Below, piece after piece: positions 49,027-58,160 of a stretch of 64,000 bases of DNA; the stretch's first letter is position 1; every line of letters starts with the position of its first letter. The translations under genes were made by a program, and so were the position numbers. The notes under the pieces are model-generated. The model had not been told where the DNA came from and ran no database searches. It was given only the letters and a program-made list of their open reading frames with translations. This DNA is from Polyangium sp. 6x1 (GTDB taxonomy: Bacteria > Myxococcota_A > Polyangia > Polyangiales > Polyangiaceae), in the NCBI RefSeq assembly GCF_029946515.1, contig NZ_JARZHH010000046.1:31948-95947 (forward strand). The letters are read 5' to 3'.

Positions 49027-50102
49027 GCCACGGCCCCCAGAAGACCGCTCCGCAGCCGCTTCTCGACCCAGGTCACCAGCCTGATCAGGGGCAGCGTGAC
49101 GACGAGATAGCCGAGCCCGGAGGCAACATAAAACGTCGCGTTGAAGAACTGCGAGTAGCCCTGCGAGCCGACGGTGAACAGGTCGCGCTGCGCGTACGAC
49201 AGCCCCAGAAAGGCGATGAGCGAGGTGTCTTTGATCAAGATGACGAACTCGTTCATGAGGGGCGGGATGACCCGCCGCACGGCCTGGGGCACGATGACGT
49301 ACCGCATCGATTGCATGTAGCCGAGCCCGAGCCCCCGGGCCGCTTCCATCTGGCCGCGCTCCATCGACTGGATACCAGCCCGGAACACCTCCGCGGTGTA
49401 GGCCCCGGTGTTCAGGGAAAAGGCCAGGATGGCAGCGGTGTAGGCTGACATGTTCACGCCGAGCCCGAGGGCCAGGCCGAAATAGATCAGAGAGAGCTGG
49501 AGCAGGAGCGGCGTCCCTCGAAAGAGGTTGATGTACACGCGCACCGGCGCCCGTACGACCGCTCGTTTTGAAATCGTGAACACCGAGAGGACAAGGCCGA
49601 GGATCACCCCGAAGAGCTCACCCGCGCCAGCCAGGACGAGCGTGTTTCTGGCTCCGTTCAGGAAGGCCTCGTATTGCGGCACGATCTGCTCGAAGCTCAG
49701 GAAGTTTCTGGCGAACCTCTCCATGTCGCCCTGGATGAACCAGAGCAGGGCGAGGGCGCAGATGGCGGCCTGAAGGCCGAGCACCGCCCCGGCGATCGCC
49801 TCCTCCCGTGACACCCGGGTCGGCATGCGCCGGTAGGTCCCGAAGCCGAGCGCCGTGGCGCCCACGCCGAGCAGGCTCCCGGACACGAGGATCGTGAAAA
49901 GCTCGCGCGATTGCAGCGCCGCCGCGATCCGGTCCTCGCGGCGGATCCCGTATTCGGCCAGCACCGACGTGGTGCCCCCAAGCACGACCACGAGCGCGAG
50001 CCCGCCGACGGCGGCGCTCACCACCCCGAGGGGCCGGCTCCCCTCGCGGAGCGCGGCGAACTTTCGAATCGGACCGGGTGCTGATATCCGATTCATGCGC
50101 AC
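49023..50102 (-). CDS. Polar amino-acid ABC transporter permease with N-terminal extension
   Basis: 359 residues from a GTG at 50102, directly abutting the stop of the binding protein gene (an ATG at 50096 is also possible). The last 220 residues are a standard GlnP/HisM permease: '[22 protein letters not shown]', '[20 protein letters not shown]', the EAA loop '[32 protein letters not shown]' in outline. The first 140 residues add about three further transmembrane helices ('[16 protein letters not shown]', '[20 protein letters not shown]', '[15 protein letters not shown]'), which ordinary members of about 220 residues lack. Confidence 0.92.
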   Translation of the reverse strand: MRMNRISAPGPIRKFAALREGSRPLGVVSAAVGGLALVVVLGGTTSVLAEYGIRREDRIAAALQSRELFTILVSGSLLGVGATALGFGTYRRMPTRVSREEAIAGAVLGLQAAICALALLWFIQGDMERFARNFLSFEQIVPQYEAFLNGARNTLVLAGAGELFGVILGLVLSVFTISKRAVVRAPVRVYINLFRGTPLLLQLSLIYFGLALGLGVNMSAYTAAILAFSLNTGAYTAEVFRAGIQSMERGQMEAARGLGLGYMQSMRYVIVPQAVRRVIPPLMNEFVILIKDTSLIAFLGLSYAQRDLFTVGSQGYSQFFNATFYVASGLGYLVVTLPLIRLVTWVEKRLRSGLLGAVA

Positions 50103-50981
50103 TCAACCGCTCGCCTTCACCGTCAGCGACTGCAGGGCCGAATAATAGGGCTTCGTGAACGACACGATCTTCTGCCGGGCCTTCACCGTGGCGTACGAGG
50201 GAGACCCCTCCGCGGCGTACGCGGTCACGGCCGCGGCGACCACGTCGAACCTGCCCGCCGAGAGGCTCGTGAAAATGGTGTCGAAGTTCGAGTTGATCCA
50301 CTTCGGGGTAAGGCATAACTCCTTGGCGATGGCTTCGATGAGCTCGACATCGAATCCCGTCGTTTCGCCGCTCTCGGTGAAGAACTCGAAAGGCGGATAG
50401 GGGATGTCCGATCCGACCGTCAGCATCCTCGGCTGGACCGTCGACAGCGAGGGGCAGCCGGAGAAGGGCACGGCCGTCGCCTCCTCCCCAGGAGACGGGA
50501 GCTGCTGCGTGGGGAAATACTTGGTGAAGATCGCCTGGTAGGTGCCGTCGGCAAAGAGGTTCTCGAGCGCCTGGTCGATGCCCTGGAGGAGCGCGGGGTT
50601 TTCCTTGTTGACGGCGAATGCGTATTTCTCGCCATTGTCGATACGCTCGACGATCTTCAGACCGGGCTTTTTCTCGACCACGTCTTCGGAGATCGGAAGG
50701 TCGTTGACGATGGCCTGGATCTGCCCCGCCTCGAGCGCGTTGTACATGTCGGGGGCCTTGATGAAGGTCACGATCTGGACGCCCCTCGGCGCAAGCGTGT
50801 CCTCCGCGTAGAACGCGCCGGTCGTGCCCCGCTGCACGCCAACCCTCGTCCCGGGCATGAGGTCGCTCACGCTCGTGATCGGGTGGGTAGGAGGCGAGGG
50901 CGGAGCCTTTTTGTCGCACGCGAGAGCGGCCACCACCGTCGCGGCGAGCAGCGCCGGCGTCCAGGCGAATCGCTTCTGCAT
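50103..50981 (-). CDS. Circularly permuted amino-acid binding lipoprotein
   Basis: 292 residues from the ATG at 50981, with AGAGG eight bases upstream. Signal 'LLAATVVAALAC' gives lipidated Cys22 followed by Asp, which fits inner-membrane retention next to the permease. The SBP_bac_3 fold is in the wrong order: residues 36-157 match the second half of the family ('SDLMPGTRVGVQRGTTG', 'NPALLQGIDQALENLFADGTY', ending 'TKYFP'), a linker runs 158-184, and 185-292 match the first half ('LTVGSDIPYPPFEF', 'GFDVELIEAIAKEL', 'KIVSFTKPYYSALQSLTVK'). Each half is present once. The cut lies at the hinge between lobes. The linker keeps a Cys176 in 'FSGCPSLSTVQP', reminiscent of an old N-terminus. Ligand: polar amino acid, possibly a proline derivative from context. 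Confidence 0.9.
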   Translation of the reverse strand: MQKRFAWTPALLAATVVAALACDKKAPPSPPTHPITSVSDLMPGTRVGVQRGTTGAFYAEDTLAPRGVQIVTFIKAPDMYNALEAGQIQAIVNDLPISEDVVEKKPGLKIVERIDNGEKYAFAVNKENPALLQGIDQALENLFADGTYQAIFTKYFPTQQLPSPGEEATAVPFSGCPSLSTVQPRMLTVGSDIPYPPFEFFTESGETTGFDVELIEAIAKELCLTPKWINSNFDTIFTSLSAGRFDVVAAAVTAYAAEGSPSYATVKARQKIVSFTKPYYSALQSLTVKASG

Positions 50982-51060
50982 TCTCGTCCTCTCTCGGCAT
51001 GAATCCGGGCACGAACCGGACCAGACGCCGGGCTCGCCCAACCCATCCGTTCGTCGGGCT

Positions 51061-51620
51061 GGCGATTTTCGCGAGCCGCTGCTGCGCCTGATGGCCGAGG
51101 ACGGGGCGATCGACCTCGTGGGCGTCGTCTTCATCGGCAGCCCGCAGGTCGATGATGAAAAGACGTTCGTCTCGGCGCGCCTCGGCGCGCTCGTGGAGGC
51201 GCTCGGCGTGGACGGCGCGATCCTCACGACCGAGGGCTTCGGAAACAACCATATCGATTTCGCCGCAAGCATCGAGCAAATCGGCACGCGCGGAATCAGC
51301 TTGGTCGGCGCATCTTTCTCTGCCCATCAGGGCCAGCTCGTCGTCGGCAACCGATACATGGACGCGAGGATCGAGCTCCACAAGAACCCGGAGGGCCGCG
51401 AGAGCCTGCGGTCTGGACTCCGTGCACGAAGCCGCTCTCCGCGTGCGTCGTGGCCCTTTGCACGGCGGGCGGCGTCCATCTGAAATCCCAAAAACCGTTC
51501 GTCCTGTCCGGCGATCCCACGTTTCGCGAAATCCCGAGAACGACACCATCCTCCGAGCTGATGGTCAGCCATGGCGGCTTCGCGCGCCGTCGAGGAGATG
51601 ACCCATTTCGGGCAGATGAA
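51061..51620 (+). pseudogene. Remnants of D-proline/glycine reductase-family genes (PrdA/PrdB-like)
   Basis: Two fragments in different frames. 51061-51413 reads 'DFREPLLRLMAEDGAIDLVG', 'VVFIGSPQVDDEKTFVSARL', 'ILTTEGFGNNHIDFAAS', 'QGQLVVGNRYMDARIELHKN', which is the C-terminal part of PrdA/GrdE-type proteins. 51423 to about 51590, in another frame, reads 'PLSACVVALCTAGGVHLKSQ' and 'GDPTFREIP', 'SELMVSHGGF', the N-terminal part of PrdB/GrdB-type proteins. Neither has a proper start or full length, and both then lose similarity. They lie between the binding-protein gene and a proline-racemase-family gene, so this appears to be a broken catabolic gene pair. Confidence 0.7.
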
Positions 51621-51668
51621 GGTGCTACCGTACGAGTACCGGCGCAGCGCGGGAGCCGGCGGATGAAC

Positions 51669-52682
51669 TCATCGCCCGACGACGAACCCATATTTCAGGG
51701 GATCGTCCGGATCGACCACGAATTGCTGGATGCCCGTCACGTAGGCCCTTCCGACGAGAATCGGCCGGACCGCGCGGGAGCCGCCCACCTGGAGCTCGCG
51801 GGTGAGCCTTCCCCTGAAGCGAGTGCCGATGATGCCTTCGTCGACGAGCTCGACCCCGAGCGGCAGCTCCCCGCGATCATGCAGGGTGGCCATGAGCGCC
51901 GAGAGGCCGGTGCCGCACGGGCAACGATCCAGTTGACCTCGTCCGAATACCACCATGCTCCTGGAGAATGGGGTGGTCGGCTCGGGTCGCTCGTAGATCT
52001 CGGTCAGCTCGACGCGGTCGATGTCTGGCTTCACGGGGTGCTGGACCTTCACTTTCTCATTGACGGCGTCCTTCACCATCATCCCGAGCTCGAGGAGCCG
52101 AGGGATGTGATCGCGGTGGATCGGCACGCCGAGCTTGCTCGCGTCGACCATGGCAAAGAAGTTCCCCCCGAAGGAGACGTCGACGTCGATGACGCCCACG
52201 CCGGGCAAGATGAGCTCGACCTGCCTTTCGTAGACGAACGAGGGGACATTGGCGACGGCGACCTCGATCACGCGCCCCGCCTCGACCCTGGCGTGACCTT
52301 CGACCACGCCCGCAGGCGTGTCGAAAACGACCACGGTCTCCGGCTCCGTGGCCGCGATCATACCGAGCTCGATGATTACCGTCGCAACGCCGATCACGCC
52401 GTGACCACACATGTCGAGGTAGCCCGCGTGGTCCATGAACAGGAGGCCCTGATGGCTGTGCTCGCCCACGGGCGGCGTGAGGATGGCCCCGAACATGTCG
52501 TGATGCCCCCTGGGTTCGCGCATGAGCAGCGTGCGAAAGTGGTCCAGGTGCTCCTCCATGTGCCGCTTCTTCGCGGCCATCGTGCCCCCGGGGAGATGCG
52601 GCAGGCCGCTCAGGACAATCCGGGTGGGCTCGCCTCCCGTGTGCGAATCGATCGCCGAGATCACGTGTGAAAATCGCGCCAT
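51669..52682 (-). CDS. Proline racemase family, probable 4-hydroxyproline 2-epimerase
   Basis: 337 residues from the ATG at 52682. The two catalytic cysteines are present: C92 in 'DMCGHGVIGVAT' and C256 in 'CPCGTGLSALMA'. Two Cys mean racemase or epimerase; the related trans-3-hydroxyproline dehydratases have Thr at one site. 'DSHTGGEPTRIV' and 'GGNFFAMVDAS' are typical of the family, and the GEPTR start is common in 4-hydroxyproline epimerases. It would convert trans-4-hydroxy-L-proline to cis-4-hydroxy-D-proline. Context supports this: amino-acid ABC transporter, remnants of a D-proline-reductase-like gene, and a divergent APC permease at 52776. Confidence 0.9.
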   Translation of the reverse strand: MARFSHVISAIDSHTGGEPTRIVLSGLPHLPGGTMAAKKRHMEEHLDHFRTLLMREPRGHHDMFGAILTPPVGEHSHQGLLFMDHAGYLDMCGHGVIGVATVIIELGMIAATEPETVVVFDTPAGVVEGHARVEAGRVIEVAVANVPSFVYERQVELILPGVGVIDVDVSFGGNFFAMVDASKLGVPIHRDHIPRLLELGMMVKDAVNEKVKVQHPVKPDIDRVELTEIYERPEPTTPFSRSMVVFGRGQLDRCPCGTGLSALMATLHDRGELPLGVELVDEGIIGTRFRGRLTRELQVGGSRAVRPILVGRAYVTGIQQFVVDPDDPLKYGFVVGR

Positions 52683-52775
52683 TCGTCGGCCGGCTCCTCG
52701 ACGCCTCCATTTCTTGCAAGAGCCGGGCGACCCTCCCGAAGATCGCCTCTCCGGCTTGCTCGGAGGTCTCCACGA

Positions 52776-54191
52776 ATGCCGGCGACACAAGGGGCCGAGA
52801 TCGGGTTCGTGAAGGCGCTCTCGCGGCTCGACGCCGCGGCGCTCGTCGCTGGCTCGATGATTGGCTCGGGCATCTTCATCGTCTCTGCCGACATCCTTCG
52901 CCTGGTGCACGCCCCCGGCCTGCTCCTGCTCGTCTGGATCTCCGCCGGCCTCGTCACCATCTTCGGCGCGCTCACGCAAGGCGAGCTCGCGGCCATGTTT
53001 CCGCGGGCGGGAGGGCAGTATGTCTATCTGCGCGAAGGGATCTCCCCGCTCTTCGGTTATCTCTATGGGTGGACGCTGTTCACGATCATCCAGACGGGCA
53101 CGATCGCCGCCGTCGCGGTGGCGTTCGCCCGCTTCGCCGCCGTGTTCGTGCCTGCGCTGTCACCCGACGTATCCTTCGGGCTCACCCTCGGGCTCCCGAG
53201 CGGTCCCGTCGAGGTCGGGCTCTCTCCCCAGCGCGCGCTCGCCATCGTCGTCGTGGCGATACTCACCTGGATCAACGTGCGCGGCGTGAAGATCGCGGCG
53301 TTCCTTCAAAGCTCGCTCACCCTCCTCAAAATCGCGCTGCTCGTCGGCCTCATCGGGGTGGCGATCGGCATCGGGCGGAATGCCGAGGCCATCGGGGAAA
53401 ACTTCGGCGAGGCGTTCTGGCCGGAGGGCGGGCTCGCGCTCGCGCATCTGCCGGTATTCGGGGCCGCGATGGTGGGCGCCTTGTTTTCCATGGACGCCTG
53501 GAACAACGTGGGCTTCGCGGCCGACGAACTCGAGAACCCGAAGCGCGATCTGCCCTTCGCGATGGCCTCCGGCGTCGTCGTGGTGACGATCCTCTATCTG
53601 GCCGCGAACCTGGCTTATCTATCCGTCCTGCCCGCGGAGGCGATCGCCCACGCCCCCCAGGATCGCGTGGGTACGGCGGTGTTCGAGGCGATCCTCGGCG
53701 CGGTCGGGGCCTCGGTCATGGCTGTCGGGATCATGATTTCCACCCTCGGCTGCGCCCATGGAATGATCCTCGCGGGGGCGCGGGTCTACTACGCAATGGC
53801 CCACGACGGGCTCTTCTTCAAGGCCGTCGGCGTCCTCCACCCGCGTCATCGTACCCCGGCCGTGGCGCTCGTCGTTCAGGCCGTCTGGACCAGCGTGCTC
53901 TGCCTGTCGGGCACGTATTCGCAGCTCCTCGATTACGTCATTTTTGCCACGCTGCTCTTTTATATGCTCACCACAGCGGGCCTCTTCGCCCTCCGGATCA
54001 AGCGGCCCCACGTCGAGCGGCCCGTGAAGGTCGTGGGGTATCCCTGGCTGCCCGCGCTTCACGTCCTGCTCACGGCCCTGATCTGCGTGGATCTGCTGCT
54101 CGAGAAGCCGGGATACACGTGGCCGGGCCTCGTGCTCGTCCTGCTCGGCGTGCCCGTGTACTTCGCCTGGAGGGCCGTCGCGGCGAAATGA
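52776..54191 (+). CDS. APC-family amino acid permease
   Basis: 471 residues with about twelve hydrophobic helices. The first helix carries 'ALVAGSMIGSGIFIVSADI', the GSGIF substrate-binding loop of the APC superfamily; 'FGALTQGELAAMFPRAGGQYVYLREG' and 'SMDAWNNVGFAADELENPKRD' are also diagnostic. The closest functional type is the LAT/YfnA-like group of amino acid permeases. It is divergent from the hydroxyproline epimerase gene with 93 bp between, so both could answer to the same regulator. Substrate unproven; proline or hydroxyproline is suggested by context. Confidence 0.92.
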   Translation: MPATQGAEIGFVKALSRLDAAALVAGSMIGSGIFIVSADILRLVHAPGLLLLVWISAGLVTIFGALTQGELAAMFPRAGGQYVYLREGISPLFGYLYGWTLFTIIQTGTIAAVAVAFARFAAVFVPALSPDVSFGLTLGLPSGPVEVGLSPQRALAIVVVAILTWINVRGVKIAAFLQSSLTLLKIALLVGLIGVAIGIGRNAEAIGENFGEAFWPEGGLALAHLPVFGAAMVGALFSMDAWNNVGFAADELENPKRDLPFAMASGVVVVTILYLAANLAYLSVLPAEAIAHAPQDRVGTAVFEAILGAVGASVMAVGIMISTLGCAHGMILAGARVYYAMAHDGLFFKAVGVLHPRHRTPAVALVVQAVWTSVLCLSGTYSQLLDYVIFATLLFYMLTTAGLFALRIKRPHVERPVKVVGYPWLPALHVLLTALICVDLLLEKPGYTWPGLVLVLLGVPVYFAWRAVAAK

Positions 54192-54210
54192 CGGCTGCAC
54201 CGAAAGCGCA

Positions 54211-56508
54211 TCAGCCATCAAACAGGCTGTACAGCTCCTCCTCCTGAGCGAAATGCAGCGTGAGGATGGCGTGGAGGCCGTAGAGCACGCGGCGCAGGTC
54301 CCGGAGATCCTCCGGCCTGGGGCCCTCTACCGGAAGCCGAGCGACCAGACGACCGAAGAGCCGCGTGAGCCGCCGGATCTCGTGATGCGTCTGGATCAAC
54401 GGGCCGGTCGGGTCCTCCTCCTTCAGCAGTTTGCCGAGAAGGGGATAGGCCGTCTGCTGCTCCTCCCGCTCGTGGGGCAGCAGCTCCCTCTCGAACATGT
54501 CACGGATCTGCTCGAGCTGCGCGCGCGCCTCCCGCGCTGGCAGCGAGTCGAGGCGCGCGGCCAGCGCGGCGAGCTCGCCGACGTGCGGACGCAGCGAGCG
54601 GTGCGCCAAGGCAAGCCCCTGCGCGAGGCCCTTGGTGTCACCGCGCCTTGGCATGACGAGCATGCCACCGCCGCCAAGCGCACGAAGCGCATTCAGAATC
54701 ACGAGGACGTCGATGCCCTCCTGGAGGACGGCTCCGGCGACCGGCGTGATGTATCCCGCGGCGGCGAACACCATCGCAACGAGCGAGAGCCCCATCCCCA
54801 CGAAGACGCTTTCCAGCGCGATGCGCCGCGTACGCTGCGCGATCCGCGTCGCGAGGAGGAGCCCTCCGAGCCGGTCCGCTGTGAGGACGACATCCGCTGC
54901 TTCGGAGGCGGCCGTGGCGCCGCGCGCTCCCATCGCCACGCCAACGTCGGCGAGCGCGAGCGCCGGGGCGTCGTTGATGCCGTCGCCGACCATCACCGCG
55001 ACGCCCTCGGCACGTACGAGCTTGATGACCTCGACCTTCTCCTCCGGCGTTCGCTCCGCAAAGACGCGGTCCACGCCGAGGGCGTCGCCGACGAGCTCCG
55101 CGACGTCGGGATGATCGCCCGTCACCATGTGAATGCGCTGCATGCCGGCGGCGCGAAGCGCGCGGAAGGCACGCGGCGCTTCCGGCCGGATCGGGTCCTG
55201 GAGGAGCAACACGCCTGCGAGCGAGCCGTCGATCGAAACGTACACGCTCGACGAACCCTCGACCGCAGTACGCTGCTCGATCGACCGAAGCTCCGGCGTG
55301 CGCGGTGCGCTCGGAGCCACGAAACCGAGCTGTCCCACGGCCACGCGCCGGCCGTCGACGTTTCCTCCGATTCCCGTGCCCATCTGCTCGCGCACGTCGA
55401 CGGGAAAGCTCAGCTCGACGCTCCGGCTCCGCGCCTCCGCAAGAATCGCGGGCGCGTACGGATGTACGGAGACCTGCTCGATGGACGCGGCGTGCCTGAC
55501 GACATCATCGGAGGAGATGGCCCCGAAGGTTTCCACGGCCACGACCTGCGGACGCGCCGTGGTCACGGTCCCGGTCTTGTCGAGGAGCAGCACCGTGGCA
55601 CGCGCGAGCGTCTCGAGCGGACCGCCGCCTTTGATGATGATGCCGTGCCTCGCCGCGCACGACACGCCAGCAATGATGGCTGCTGGCGCGGCCAGGATGA
55701 GTGGGCACGGCGTTGCGACAACGAGCACGGCGAGTGCGCGGATCGGGCTTCCCCCGGCGATCCACGCGAGGGCCGCGAGCGCGACGGTGAGGCCCAGGAA
55801 GGCGAGCGCGTATCGATCCGCGAGTCGAACGAACGGCGCCTTTGATTCCTCCGCCGCCTTGACCAGACGAATGATGCCTGCATAGGTACTTTCGGCCGCG
55901 GGCGCAGTGACACGCAGCTCGAACGGGCTGCCCGCATTCGTGCCGCCGCTGCGTGCAGGGGACCCGATGTCGATCTGTACGGGTTTGGATTCACCGGTCA
56001 GCGCCGACTCGTCGAGAATCGCGGTTCCCAAGCTGACGATGCCGTCCGCCGGAACGACCTCACCAGGCTTGACGACGAGGACGTCGCCGAGCCTCACCTC
56101 GGCGGTGTCGACATCGATGATGTCGGCACCGGCTCGGCGATGTGCCGTATGCGGAGCGCGCTCGAGCAGGGCGCCGAGCTCGCGTCGTGCGCGGGCGACG
56201 GCGAACCGCTCGAGTGCGGCGCCGCCCGTGAGCATGACCGCAATGATGGCGCCCGCGAGGTATTCGCCGAGGACGAGCGCGCCTGCCATCGCCAGGACGG
56301 CGATGAGATCGACGCCCGTTTCTCGTCGGAGCAATCCCCTCGCGGCGGAGGAAAACGTCCAGAGGAGAACGATACTCGTGACGCCGGCCCATACCCACCG
56401 GCCCGCATCGCCGACCCTTCCGAGATGCAGAATGCTACCTGCAGCCAAGCCAACGAGGGCGAGCCCGAGGAGAGCGACCTGCCACCGCGACTGGACGTGC
56501 TTGCGCAC
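54211..56508 (-). CDS. P1B-5-type metal ATPase with C-terminal hemerythrin domain
   Basis: 765 residues from the GTG at 56508. P-type ATPase motifs: actuator 'DESALTGES', phosphorylation 'DKTGT' (Asp310), 'GDGINDAPALALADVG'. The metal-site motif in the fourth main helix is T266-P-C-P ('VVATPCPLILAAP') in place of the C-P-C of copper pumps. No N-terminal metal-binding domain is present. About residues 600-765 form a hemerythrin-like four-helix bundle with 'LLPHEREEQQTAYP', 'QTHHEIRR' and 'LHAILTLHFAQEEEL' as di-iron ligands. TPCP plus C-terminal hemerythrin defines the P1B-5 group, thought to export Ni, Co or Fe and possibly sense oxygen or iron. It is convergent with the APC permease gene. 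Confidence 0.92.
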   Translation of the reverse strand: MRKHVQSRWQVALLGLALVGLAAGSILHLGRVGDAGRWVWAGVTSIVLLWTFSSAARGLLRRETGVDLIAVLAMAGALVLGEYLAGAIIAVMLTGGAALERFAVARARRELGALLERAPHTAHRRAGADIIDVDTAEVRLGDVLVVKPGEVVPADGIVSLGTAILDESALTGESKPVQIDIGSPARSGGTNAGSPFELRVTAPAAESTYAGIIRLVKAAEESKAPFVRLADRYALAFLGLTVALAALAWIAGGSPIRALAVLVVATPCPLILAAPAAIIAGVSCAARHGIIIKGGGPLETLARATVLLLDKTGTVTTARPQVVAVETFGAISSDDVVRHAASIEQVSVHPYAPAILAEARSRSVELSFPVDVREQMGTGIGGNVDGRRVAVGQLGFVAPSAPRTPELRSIEQRTAVEGSSSVYVSIDGSLAGVLLLQDPIRPEAPRAFRALRAAGMQRIHMVTGDHPDVAELVGDALGVDRVFAERTPEEKVEVIKLVRAEGVAVMVGDGINDAPALALADVGVAMGARGATAASEAADVVLTADRLGGLLLATRIAQRTRRIALESVFVGMGLSLVAMVFAAAGYITPVAGAVLQEGIDVLVILNALRALGGGGMLVMPRRGDTKGLAQGLALAHRSLRPHVGELAALAARLDSLPAREARAQLEQIRDMFERELLPHEREEQQTAYPLLGKLLKEEDPTGPLIQTHHEIRRLTRLFGRLVARLPVEGPRPEDLRDLRRVLYGLHAILTLHFAQEEELYSLFDG

Positions 56509-56561
56509 GTGATCACCGCTCGCGCGTGGCTTGCATGGACTCCCTCCCTAGCGCATCGACG

Positions 56562-57902
56562 TCACGTCAACAGCACGCCCTGTAGCACGCTCTTTCCCGG
56601 AGCGACCGGGAGCTTGAAGCAGAACCGGCTCCCCCGCGGCGTGTTGTCCTCGATCCAGCTCGCGCCGCCGTGCGCCTCGACGGCCATTTTGCAGAATGAG
56701 AGCCCGAGCCCCCAGCCGCTGCGGGCATTCTCTTCGAGCCGCACGTACTGGTCAAAAATACGCTCGCGCATCTCGACCGGGACCCCGGGGCCCTCGTCGC
56801 ATACCGCGATCGTCACCCACGCGGCGTCCGCGCGCGCCTCGAGGCGCACCGTGCTCTGCGCGGGGCTGTATCGAAGGGCGTTGTCGACGAGGTTCTGCAG
56901 CGTGCGCCCGAGGAGATCCCGATCGGCCCGAAGCGCGCCCGCGGGCACGTTGCAAGACAGCTCGATGGTCTGCTCGCGTTTTTCGGCGAGCGGCAGGACG
57001 ACCTCGCGTATCTCGGCGAGCAGGCCGCAGAGCTCGATGTCGGCGTATTGCGGCACGAGCCTGCCGTCCTGGCTCTGGGCGATGTCGAGCACGCTGGCAG
57101 CCGTGCGGATGATGCGCTCCGCGGAGGAGAACACGATGCCCCAGCGGCGCCGATCCGCGGGCTTCAGGTCGGCGCTCCGGAGCTGGACCGAGGCCGCGAG
57201 CGCGATCGCGGCGGCGGGGCTCTTGAGGTCGTGCACGACGAGCGCGCTCAGCGCCTCCTTCTGCCGCTGCGCCTCGAGGAGCGCCGCGTGCTCCGCAGCG
57301 AGCTCGCGGCTCCTCTCCTCGAGCTCTCGTGTCCGGTCGCGGACGCGCTTCTCCAGCTCGGCGTAGACCGCGACGTTCTCCATCGCCACCGAGGTGCTAT
57401 CGGCGAGCGCCTGGAGGAGCGAGAGCTCGCGCGGCGTCGCTCGGTGCCGGCAGGCCCAGTAATTGCCGATGGCTCCGATGGGCGCCTTCGTCCGGATGGG
57501 CACCATGCACAGGCTCTTCACGAATGTCGGCCGATAAGCGTCGACGGGGATCCGAGGATCGTCATAGATGTCCTCGATCGTGACGGCCTCGCCGTGGAGC
57601 ATCGCCCAGCCGCTGATGCACGCGGACATCGGGAATCGCCGCCCCTTCCAGAGAGGCTCGATGGCGTTCTCCTCCGCGTAGTAGCAGAGGTCGCCGTCAC
57701 GCAGGACGAAGGTCGCGCCGTCGGCGCCGGTGAGCTCCCTCGCCGCCTTTCGCACGATCTCCATGATGGCCGGCATGTCGCGGGCGAGCGACAGATCCTG
57801 GACGACACCGACGAGGGATGGTGGGGAAGGCTCGAGCTCCCCCGTCGGAGGGTATTCCTCGCGGCGCGCGGACTCCACGGCACTGCAAACGGCAGCCGTC
57901 AT
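56562..57902 (-). CDS. GAF-domain sensor histidine kinase
   Basis: 446 residues. A GAF domain spans about 35-180 ('DMPAIMEIVRKAARELTGAD', 'SACISGWAMLHGEAVTIEDI', 'LCMVPIRTKAPIGAIGNYWA'), with Cys73, Cys95 and Cys132 as possible ligands. A coiled coil 183-218 leads to the HisKA domain with H224 in 'VVHDLKSPAAAI', then the ATPase domain: N box 'NLVDNALRYSP', G1 'CDEGPGVPVE', G2 'GWGLGLSFCK'. No membrane segment, so a cytoplasmic sensor of a small molecule, redox state or metal. It stands just upstream of and on the same strand as the P1B-5 ATPase gene (53-bp gap), so it may control metal or redox response. No response regulator is adjacent. Confidence 0.92.
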   Translation of the reverse strand: MTAAVCSAVESARREEYPPTGELEPSPPSLVGVVQDLSLARDMPAIMEIVRKAARELTGADGATFVLRDGDLCYYAEENAIEPLWKGRRFPMSACISGWAMLHGEAVTIEDIYDDPRIPVDAYRPTFVKSLCMVPIRTKAPIGAIGNYWACRHRATPRELSLLQALADSTSVAMENVAVYAELEKRVRDRTRELEERSRELAAEHAALLEAQRQKEALSALVVHDLKSPAAAIALAASVQLRSADLKPADRRRWGIVFSSAERIIRTAASVLDIAQSQDGRLVPQYADIELCGLLAEIREVVLPLAEKREQTIELSCNVPAGALRADRDLLGRTLQNLVDNALRYSPAQSTVRLEARADAAWVTIAVCDEGPGVPVEMRERIFDQYVRLEENARSGWGLGLSFCKMAVEAHGGASWIEDNTPRGSRFCFKLPVAPGKSVLQGVLLT

Positions 57903-58160
57903 CGGCCATTTGATACGGCACCGTCATGACGTTGACAAGCTCGCTTTCCGGTGCGCCAATCGATTCGAACCGCTCCGCGGTCCATCCAGCCGCGCGGAGC
58001 GCGGTCGCGTGCCAGCGTCAACACGGACAATTCCGCATTGTCGCGCCGCGCGCACGGGCGGGCGGAGAGAGGAGGCCTGCCGTGGATTCGCTCGGGGAGC
58101 AAGGAACGACGACCCCCCCGCCTGCCGAGCGAACGGCCCCCCTCGCCCTCGGCTGCGTCC

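Noticed and set aside
57950..58020. A T-loop-like GTTCGAATC on the minus strand suggesting a tRNA.
   Set aside because: The flanking bases do not form a 5-bp T stem and no acceptor or anticodon stem can be built.
57903..58160. Gap between the GAF kinase and the L,D-transpeptidase gene.
   Set aside because: Examined on both strands for genes, hairpins with T-runs and promoters; nothing convincing.
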